Positions 58,601-64,000 of a stretch of 64,000 bases of DNA are shown here, piece by piece (the first letter of the stretch is position 1; every line of letters starts with the position of its first letter). The DNA is from Owenia fusiformis (Eukaryota; Annelida; Polychaeta; Sabellida; Oweniidae): assembly GCA_903813345.2 (NCBI GenBank), contig CAIIXF020000010.1:9416349-9480348 (forward strand), in the 5' to 3' direction. A program made the position numbers and the translations under genes. Below the pieces are notes generated by a model. It worked only from the letters and a program-made list of their open reading frames with translations. It searched no databases and had not been told where the DNA came from.

Positions 58601-61600
58601 GATTGGTTAAAATGATTCTGCATCTCGAAACCTGATTGATTCAAATATACTGTACTCTGATTGGTTAACATAATTCTGCAAGTTAAAATCTGTTTGGCTG
58701 AAATGGTTCTGCAGTTATCTTTTTTACTGTTTAATCAGTTTGTTATCCACCTTTGGTCTATAACCATGAAACATCCATGAAGTGGATAGATAGCTTATCA
58801 CATAGTCACCAGGTTACCTTAACAGTGTTTGTTTGATTATCTTATCAATTGAGCTCTCTCTTATCAGTTAACAGTAACCTTTGACCAGTTATATCAGTAA
58901 CCATGTGACGTATGACATCATTTCTGTGCATTGGGCATATTACTCAAACCTATGTTCTTTTATCAATTATCAGTAACCTTTGTTCAGGTATATCAGAAAC
59001 CATGGTAGTTATCTTTACCACTGTCTTATCAGTTTATTATCTCTCTCTTATCAATTATCAGTAATCTTTGACCAGTCATATCAGTAACCATGTGACCTAT
59101 GACGTCACTTCCGGTGTAAGTGTAACTTCCGGTGTAAGTGTAAGTACTAAGTACCGGTGCCGGTTGCAGGTCGAAAGTTGCGGCCTATACTACTCCCATA
59201 CACCAAATATCCACCAAATTTTGAGACCCAAATCCAATGAGAACGTTACTCATGCTTTGACTGAAAACTGGTGCTTATGATAGCTTATGATGTCTGTTTT
59301 AGGGGCATAATATGTTAATAAACATTATGGTAATTCCTGCTTAATCCAAAGAAACACCTAAATATCAAGACTTTAAGTCTCATTGAAAGGTGACAAATTC
59401 AGTAGTTTGGGGGAAATTTAGGATCTTTTACTTGTACATTTATATACTGTGGTTAATATTAAGAAGTGATGACTCGACAGCAACTCAAATGCCTTGAAGA
59501 TTTGGTTTGTTGGTTTCAGTAGGGATACATCACAGGACCTTGTTTGGATTTGTGTGAGATGTCATATTTTTCTCACATCTTTGCAGGGTAAGGTCAAATA
59601 TCAAATCTGATTTTCTTTGAAGAAATGATTTTTTGATTGATCAATGTATCAATGGCATGGTCTCTGTTGTAACCAGTAAGCCTGTACCAAATCCTCAAGG
59701 GATTCGAGCTTCCACTGAGCTTTGTCATTTCTCTGAAAATGTTCATGCCCTGAAAGTACACAATGTAGAAGATAGGAAGAGCAATGAGAAACACTTAAGG
59801 TAATTCTGTATGTTCAGAAATTTTAAGTGGAGTCCAATGTTATTTCTGGAACTCGTTCCATACTTGGTCAGCTCTTTCAATTTTACACTGAGTTCAAATA
59901 TGTATTTAGATTATTAGTTGATGGTTAGTAATTTTCTATAATGTACAGGGTGGTCAAAAAAATGGAAACCCTGTCGCCATTTTCCTCATATCTTTGTCAT
60001 TTTAAGACATTACTCCCTGATATTCACCACATTTGTACATCATTCAATTTCCCACCGGCCTACCATATTTCATGACCATCAAATTGATAGTCACAATATT
60101 ACAGCACTTTAAATAACATGCTCCAGTGGCCAATATTGCACTTTCGGAAATCCTGCACCTATCATCCAAAATGTCCCTACCTAACTTCACCCTGTGGTAA
60201 TACACCAAAAAAGAGTGTACGAGAATAACCCCAGGACAACTACATACCTCAAAAAGCAGATCATCCATGTCATTCAGGCCATACTTACTGAAAAATGTAG
60301 TCAGATCATTGACAACCTGTCCAGATTTGCCAATAGCGCGATGGTGGCCACACTGAGGCATCTTGTTCAAAGTGCTGTACCATTGTGACTATCAATCTGA
60401 TGGTCATGAAATATGATTAGCTGGTAGGAAATTGAATGTTGTACTTATGTGTCAAATTTCAGGGAATAATTACCCAAAATGGCCAAGATATGAGGAAAAT
60501 ACAGGGTTTCCATTTTTTTGACCACCCTGTACTATGTGCTATGTTTATACACTGTTTGTGCATCTGAATGGAATGAGTTATGTGTTCCTGATAAAACACG
60601 GGGCTCCAATTAGGAAGCCATTAAAACTGAAAATAAGGAATTACCTTAAAGTACTATATAACCATCTTTCACGATGTAACGTATGTAAGGCCAAACAGGA
60701 TAATTAAGACAACGTGTAATACAATTTATTACAAATTGCACATCACACAACAATGATATGGTGCTCTAAACGACAAAAATCAAAAGTATATGATCAAAGC
60801 AAACGTGAATTTCCCATGGGGTTCAGGTCTAAACATTTGGTACATATAAAATGTATGGGTTCCTAGTATTAAGAACGTATTAATGTCCTCCTAAAATGTT
60901 TAAAAACTAAATATAAGATTAATGTTGATCTATTGAAAATTCAGGAAAATTCGCAGAAAATCACAAATTTTTGATTGAATCATGAATTAATTTCTCATGG
61001 GGCCAGGGTCTCAAAATTTGGTGCATATTTGGGGTATGGGTTCCTCCTATTATGAAGTAATAAAGAGTCCTCCCAAAATATTTATTATAAAAAATAGAAA
61101 CATATAATACCAGGAAAATAGAGATGTATTGTATTGTATATGAAATAACCCAATTTTTCAGTCGAAGCGTAGGTAAATTTCCCATGGGATTTGGGTCTCA
61201 AAATTTGATGTATGGGTTCTTAAGTATTATGAAGTAATAAAGAGTCATCCAAAAATATTTATTATGAAAAAACATCTACCATTTTATACCAGGAAAATGA
61301 AGATGGCAATTTATCGAAAATAGCAAAAAATCATGAAATAACCGAATTTTTCAGTCGAAGCGTGGGTAAATTTCCCATGGGATTTGGGTCTCAACATTTG
61401 GTGTATGGGTTCCTAGTATTATGAAGTAATAAAGAGTCCTACAAAAATGTTTATTATGAAAAAATAGAAACATATTATACCAGGAAAAGGGAGATTACAA
61501 TTTATCGAAAATAGCAAAAAATCATGAAATAACCGAATTTTCAGTCGAAGCGTGGGTAAATTTCCCATGTGATTTGGGTCTTAAAATTTGGTGTGCAGGT

Positions 61601-62503
61601 GTTTTAGGTCATGGACAACAGTAAGTGAAATGAGGAAGATGATCTGAAACAAAGTTGGTTTTTCGCCATATTTTGGACCACCCTAATGACCATTCTCTCC
61701 TAGAGGTAATTTTAATAGAAGTGGCTGCTCACATCATATTTGGAATTTTTTCTCTTTGGCTGCACCAATGGGTCACTTGATAAAATATGTTTTTTTGATT
61801 GGGTTCGCTAGTTGTTGCTTTTCTATTCTTGCTCTTCATAAGACATTAGAGGCAACACTAAGTTTCAGAAATAGAATTCAACAAGAAAATATACATTTTA
61901 TTCCTAATTGTTTTCAGTCGAATCTTGTTTGTTGACCCAAATAGTGAAGAAGAAAGCATAGCAACAGGGCAGATAACCATAGTAACAACTGAAGATGAAC
62001 AGATCTGTCTCCTGCATAAACCAGGTTTGGCCATTAATATTCATTACTGACTTTATGAAAATAATTTTGATATCAATTTAAACTCAGCTCTCTGTAATAT
62101 TTGTTGAAAACCATAATTATTTAAGTGAAAACAACATTGGTGTTGATGATATATCTACAATTGTGTTACATTCACTGATATGCCAAATGTTACTTCATGA
62201 TTTAAGTAAAATAAAGAAATGAAATTATTGTGCCCAAGAAAAAAATACATTTAGTACAACAATAGCATTTTTCGTATTGTATGAGTCGCCAATCCAGTTT
62301 ATATGTTCTGAGGAAATTAAGTGATCGTAATAAAGAAGGTTTGACTATGACACAGGCCCCCCTTATAATCTTCAGGTGGAAGTGCCATATCAGATGATAA
62401 AATGCAGGATGCCCTCACCAGATCATTAATTCGGTCACGTGAAGCTCGAACATTGATAAACAATACAATAGACAGTATGTCAGATAACAGTGCTGAAAGA
62501 TGA
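46611..62503 (+). CDS. EXOSC8: Exosome complex component RRP43 (EXOSC8)
   Basis: Ten exons, all GT-AG with matching phases, join to 840 nt (279 aa; human is 276): 46611-46627, 46745-46781, 48439-48502, 50444-50517, 50937-51088, 51558-51603, 52067-52163, 52575-52692, 61918-62024, 62376-62503. It is an RNase PH-like fold: MATDFK and PVEFYRKFL at the N terminus, [68 protein letters not shown], and CLLHKPGGSA in the C-terminal part. In the eukaryotic exosome this subunit is a catalytically inactive member of the six-subunit ring that threads RNA to the nuclease subunits in nucleus and cytoplasm. Intron 8 is 9.2 kb because of nested transposons; other introns hold inverted and tandem repeats. None of them touches an exon. 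Confidence 0.96.
46938..47760. mobile_element. 823-bp foldback element in EXOSC8 intron 2
   Basis: 129-bp arms (46938-47066 and 47632-47760) are near-perfect inverted copies, beginning 'ctactactttttgcaaggcc' and ending '...gcaaaaagtagtag'. The spacer has no coding content. Structure fits a MITE or foldback transposon. Confidence 0.75.
47763..48284. mobile_element. 522-bp foldback element directly next to the previous one
   Basis: 54-bp near-perfect inverted arms (47763-47816 and 48231-48284): 'tcaaatcgcttattctggta' ... 'taccagaataagcgatttga'. It starts 2 bp after the previous element ends, so the two are tandem or one is part of a larger composite. Confidence 0.7.
49053..50228. repeat. About 339-bp tandem repeat, 3.4 copies
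   Basis: In EXOSC8 intron 3. The block 'ccatgtcaatgtaaagagta' followed by 'gaaataattttgttac' starts near 49053, 49391, 49731 and 50069. Each unit also has 'gccattttagttaacattg', 'ctcgcgaaat' and 'tttcctagctttacaaataa'. The last copy is truncated. Confidence 0.85.
51121..51230. repeat. Partial caggcccrtagccagg MITE
   Basis: 'caggcccatagccagg' followed by 'gccaaaaattattttaaaat catgcagctttt' and 'gagcacttttcacgtgattttgg', in EXOSC8 intron 5. Same family as 62841-63012; the right end is missing. Confidence 0.6.
53606..53611. repeat. Left 6-bp target duplication (CCCATA) of the Polinton-like element
   Basis: CCCATA occurs at 53606-53611 and again at 59195-59200, right beside the two termini. Joining the flanks through one copy rebuilds the 'acccatacaccaaat' sequence of the surrounding hAT repeat unit. 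Confidence 0.85.
53612..55145. repeat. Left inverted arm of the Polinton-like element
   Basis: Inverse of 57700-59194, with scattered mismatches. The outermost about 127 bp ('tataggccgcaactttcgac' through 'gtgacgtcataggtcac') occur twice in tandem here (from 53612 and 53739) but once at the right end. It includes repeated 'acttacaccggaagt' blocks, a TGACGTCA palindrome and many 'aaccaatcag' motifs. Confidence 0.85.
55104..55146. repeat. (CCG/CCA)n microsatellite at the inner end of the left arm
   Basis: Pure GCC/ACC trinucleotide run. Its inverse counterparts lie at 57299-57350 and 57702-57740. Confidence 0.9.
55258..55692 (-). CDS. Small basic protein of the Polinton-like element, unknown function
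   Basis: 144 aa, not recognised. The N-terminal half is mixed ([19 protein letters not shown]), the middle is a charged helix (about residues 68-95) and the C-terminal third is very basic with nuclear-signal-like clusters ([16 protein letters not shown]). That layout suits a DNA-binding or virion-core-type protein, but no family is identified. It lies 60 bp downstream of the ATPase ORF on the same strand, so the two may be co-transcribed. An internal Met at residue 14 is an alternative start. Confidence 0.6.
   Translation of the reverse strand: MGIRSLRETEEATMPKIVPYVDDPEVWKKFIRAQVEGRVIEHAGYGKRGKLKWIPVSSVREPIVQHVSPTEAVYQRAKAEIDKQQKEMAERDRPSKRVYRQMSDNDSFDHTYNGNVMNRLFKKPKKKRDVMVYSGPPGKRQRRQ
55753..57228 (-). 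CDS. Packaging-type (A32/FtsK-HerA-like) P-loop ATPase of the Polinton-like element
   Basis: The open frame covers 491 aa. Walker A is GPTGCGKTT (about residue 67) after the PFTKIVAGP strand. Walker B is LVVIDDLM, and a downstream QQNIFP segment follows as in A32-like packaging ATPases. A CKDCGT...HADIHQKYC zinc-knuckle-like motif lies near residues 317-337. The C terminus is helical and ends in a strongly acidic tail. An N-terminal C2H2 zinc finger ([18 protein letters not shown]...H) is encoded just upstream, in another frame (57105-57188, minus strand), so the zinc finger and ATPase are separated by a frame break in a short A-run. Expected role: ATP-driven DNA packaging or handling for the element. 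The exact family is inferred from motifs. Confidence 0.75.
   Translation of the reverse strand: MIHSFSATSSTWQHGLYLLCVFWHICQEGYSSETYEKHSQKDETNFDLDSPIQFRHPFTKIVAGPTGCGKTTYVVDLIDRAEQLINPPPQRIVWFFKQWQPLYAEIKRKQPHIEFVMGLCDDLMKPDYFDGNVTNLVVIDDLMADLNKAVTLLYTAGSHHKNISIITLQQNIFPPNGESRTMSLNSHYLVLFKNPRDQRQISVLASQMYPGKTHTLLDIYRQATENPFGYLVVDLKQETEDGSRLKPNALQQVAESVPYTSFQHFYNTAGSSPAQQRQDMSEFRPNTIVQPTQMDATYPGPMDDVTLRNPSVLHLPHCKDCGTVLITTKHADIHQKYCQYEDSGKSEPHAEDLKENYTFSTLKQNVLDVLKKEADTLYEKYTTRGLPEKEITQKLKAKLYPKAKSEFLNDYGEILRLFIEVKDADVHREIVEEIEFLVDQDMSLSRAIRKTLAKYSYIADEMFNDEESIDGHDSEDTDTSGEMEEECSEIL
57105..57188 (-). pseudogene. C2H2 zinc-finger start of the ATPase gene, out of frame
   Basis: The ORF starting ATG at 57186-57188 ([12 protein letters not shown]...) encodes one C2H2 finger, then runs into the ATPase coding region in the wrong frame. 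The two frames meet at a run of five A residues. A one-base indel there would explain the break, as would programmed frameshifting or a sequencing error. Only the break is described here. Confidence 0.5.
57299..57695. repeat. Partial extra copy of the inner right arm
   Basis: 57354-57660 repeats 57743-58049 in direct orientation, 389 bp apart. It is joined to a short arm-derived piece ('ttccaacaatcagattatga cttgcagaat') that normally lies elsewhere in the arm (near 54308). An internal rearrangement of the right arm produced it. Confidence 0.8.
57700..59194. repeat. Right inverted arm of the Polinton-like element
   Basis: Inverse of the left arm. It starts with a GGC/GGT microsatellite and ends at 'gcggcctatactact'. 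Near 58900-59060 a small extra segment breaks the symmetry with the left arm. Confidence 0.85.
59195..59200. repeat. Right 6-bp target duplication (CCCATA)
   Basis: Second copy of the duplication at 53606-53611. Confidence 0.85.
59946..60529. mobile_element. Mariner-like MITE, 584 bp, nested in the hAT-like element
   Basis: Ends 'cagggtggtcaaaaaaatgg aaaccctg' and its inverse 'cagggtttccatttttttga ccaccctg', flanked by TA. The interior is also largely self-complementary ('tatttcatgaccatc', 'ggtaggaaattgaatg'). Same family as 26826-27061. Confidence 0.8.
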
Positions 62504-62581
62504 GCTCAGGAAAACTTATTGGTGTATGTTTTAAAGTGTTGTTAAATATTCAATTATGGGAAATCATTACTGTTTCAAAGA

Positions 62582-62587
62582 ATTAAA
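62582..62587 (+). terminator. Polyadenylation signal of EXOSC8
   Basis: ATTAAA, a common variant, 79 bp after the EXOSC8 stop codon. Confidence 0.5.
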
Positions 62588-62840
62588 CATTATTTTATAT
62601 ACTATAACTTCAGTTGTTTGTGTCATTGATAATTTCCAATGCCAGCCAAATACATCAAATATTCACTGGACATACATTTGTACAGTAGCAACGGAACAAT
62701 TATAAAATAGCAATAATTTTATCTAAAACAGACCTCACATCTAGTATTGTTTGATGTAAAGCAGAAAAATCATTTCTGTTATGTTAATTTTATTAACATT
62801 TTTATTTCATAATGATATCATACACATATATTTCCATTTG

Positions 62841-63012
62841 CAGGCCCGTAGCCAGGGGGGGTTCGCAGGGTTCGGGCGAACCCCCCCTGGCCAAAAATTC
62901 TTTCAAAATCATGCAGTTTTTGACCATTTTGAGCACTTCTCTAGTGATTTTAGCCTAATTTGGAAATTTTTGAAAATTGAACCCCCCTTGGCAAATCCTG
63001 GCTACGGGCCTG
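62841..63012. mobile_element. caggcccgtagccagg MITE, complete, 172 bp
   Basis: Perfect 16-bp inverted ends (CAGGCCCGTAGCCAGG and its inverse) with a G run/C run just inside. A short ATTTG is present on both sides. The interior 'aaaatcatgcagtttttgac' matches the partial copy at 51121. It is a common type of non-autonomous DNA transposon in marine invertebrates. Confidence 0.8.
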
Positions 63013-63323
63013 ATTTGTACTTTGATTAAAGAACATTGTCAATAAGCAATGTAATATTTACAATAAACTATATGTGTGCAAACAAAATAATATTAGAAAA
63101 TGCCACAAGTTTGACAGGTGATCAAATGTTATTACATACAGTGAAAACTGTATTTGATGTTCCATAACAAGGATTACATGTTAAGAGTAATTTGCAATAA
63201 ACTTTGTATATAACTGTTACTCTTTGATAAGTCTCTAATACCTTACAAACCTTACAAGCTTTACAAACAAAAAGCATAACTGTACCGTAATACAAAATTG
63301 CTGAAATATGCAAATGGGTGTTA

Positions 63324-64000
63324 CGAGGCCCGATCAGAAAGTAAGTAACCAACTGCTCTCATTTCTTCATACTTTATTAAATCACATTGAAATTTTCACA
63401 GATGATGCAGAAAATATTAACCTATTAAAGAAGACCAAGGACAATGGGTTAGCGTTAATTCCATTGTTATTGCTGTTGCTATGGTGACAATTGTTTTGGG
63501 TAGGTGGGGCACCCTGTTTGAAGTGGCGTTTGAGATAATTTGTAGAGTTTTTCTACATGTTGTAATACCTCCAAATATATCAAATTCAAATGTGAGACTA
63601 CATTTTAACACATAGTCCTTCAAATTAATTGCCACCAAAGTCAATGCAGTTAAGACAATGTTTCAATCCGTCCTTAAAGAAGTGCAACATGGCGCCATTC
63701 AATGACTGCAAACTGCCATTGAAAGCTTTAATGATGGCCTTATTTCTGTCCAAACGGACTCTCCATAACAACATCTTTGCATTTGGAAAGAATATAGTCA
63801 CGTGGAGCCAGGTCTGGGGAATAGTGAATCTGGGGTAGTTGTGGTGCCATGGAAAATGCTATATCTACTGTATCTTTGGTAATGTTGACTCTGTGGAGGT
63901 GGACCATTGTCATCATGCCAGTAAAACCCCCCTTCAACAACATTTGACTGGATTGAAACTGTGACTGAATCATGACCATCATTATGACAGATATACCCTC
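63324..64000 (-). pseudogene. Decayed mariner-like transposon, cut by the window edge
   Basis: An end sequence CGAGGCCCGATCAGAAAGTAAG follows TA at 63322-63323. On the complement, broken frames encode mariner-type transposase pieces, including the C-terminal signature HYSPDLAPRDYIL (63740-63982) that surrounds the last catalytic Asp in this family. The frames are shifted and interrupted, so it is inactive. The other end lies beyond 64000. Confidence 0.7.

Larger units (their letters stand above)
53612..59194. mobile_element. Compact Polinton/Maverick-like element, 5,583 bp
   Basis: Termini are AGTAGTATAGGCCGC and its inverse (...CTACT), with a 6-bp duplication. AG...CT ends, a 6-bp duplication and long inverted repeats are Polinton/Maverick features. 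The inverted arms are about 1.5 kb each (53612-55145 and 57700-59194), unusually long for so short an element. The unique core (about 55150-57290) carries two minus-strand ORFs: a packaging-type ATPase and a small basic protein. No polymerase B, integrase, protease or capsid gene is visible, so it would depend on other elements to move. GGC/GCC microsatellites mark both inner arm borders. Confidence 0.75.
52959..61685. mobile_element. hAT-like non-autonomous element containing nested insertions
   Basis: Ends are TAGGGTGGTCCAAAATATGG and its inverse, with an 8-bp duplication ATGACCAT on each side (52951-52958 and 61686-61693), the hAT signature. Both arms contain about 190-bp tandem units ('accaaattttgagacccaaa', 'cctggtataaaatgtttcta', 'ctctttattacttcataata'), three or more on the left (from 53051, 53241, 53431) and about five inverted on the right (60830-61600). 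No transposase is seen. After subtracting the Polinton-like element (53612-59194) and the mariner-like MITE (59946-60529) the host element is about 2.5 kb. It lies entirely in EXOSC8 intron 8. Confidence 0.75.

Overview
This is an AT-rich metazoan nuclear sequence. Every recognisable gene is eukaryotic: long split genes with GT-AG introns, polyadenylation signals, and introns full of transposons, MITEs and minisatellites. The gene set and the MITE-rich introns suggest a marine invertebrate (a deuterostome or lophotrochozoan), but the sequence alone does not name the species. There are no rRNA or tRNA genes, no CRISPR array and no bacterial operon.

Layout. 1-12.2 kb: mostly non-coding, with a 45-bp minisatellite (1.28-2.06 kb), several small MITEs, a possible promoter near 6.5-6.8 kb and two orphan exon-like segments. 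12.3-22.8 kb, minus strand: a complete 16-exon SLC5 transporter that best resembles the sodium/myo-inositol cotransporter SMIT1 (SLC5A3), 697 aa once spliced. Its introns hold a 44-bp minisatellite and a 1.66-kb GC-rich foldback element. 23.9-26.6 kb, plus strand: a 6-exon, 285-aa cation-dependent mannose-6-phosphate-receptor-like gene, head-to-head with the transporter.

29.8-44.4 kb, plus strand: two NRPS-like genes whose coding regions have no ordinary introns. The first encodes formyltransferase-like, half-condensation-like, adenylation (A), carrier (T) and, after a gap, thioester-reductase (R) domains. The second, 1.08 kb downstream, is a paralog with only the half-condensation-like, A and T domains. 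The gap is a 6,011-bp CACTA-like (EnSpm) transposon: CACTG termini, matching inverted ends and a 3-bp TGA duplication. It sits exactly in the carrier-reductase linker. Removing it restores one frame. Its two ends also carry a candidate GT donor and AG acceptor that would splice out nearly the whole element in frame, leaving six extra codons. This is the most striking feature of the window.

46.6-62.5 kb, plus strand: EXOSC8 (exosome subunit Rrp43), 10 exons, 279 aa. Intron 8 (9.2 kb) holds nested transposons: a hAT-like element (8-bp duplication) contains a 5,583-bp Polinton/Maverick-like element (6-bp duplication, AG...CT ends, about 1.5-kb inverted arms). That inner element carries a zinc-finger/packaging-type ATPase and a small basic protein. 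A mariner-like MITE sits in the same hAT element. After EXOSC8 come a small MITE and the end of a decayed mariner-like element that runs off the right edge.

The housekeeping genes (transporter, lysosomal sorting receptor, exosome subunit) have no evident functional link to each other. The NRPS-like pair forms its own unit: its domains imply activation of an amino or other carboxylic acid, loading on phosphopantetheine and, for the first gene, reductive release. The substrate and product are unknown.
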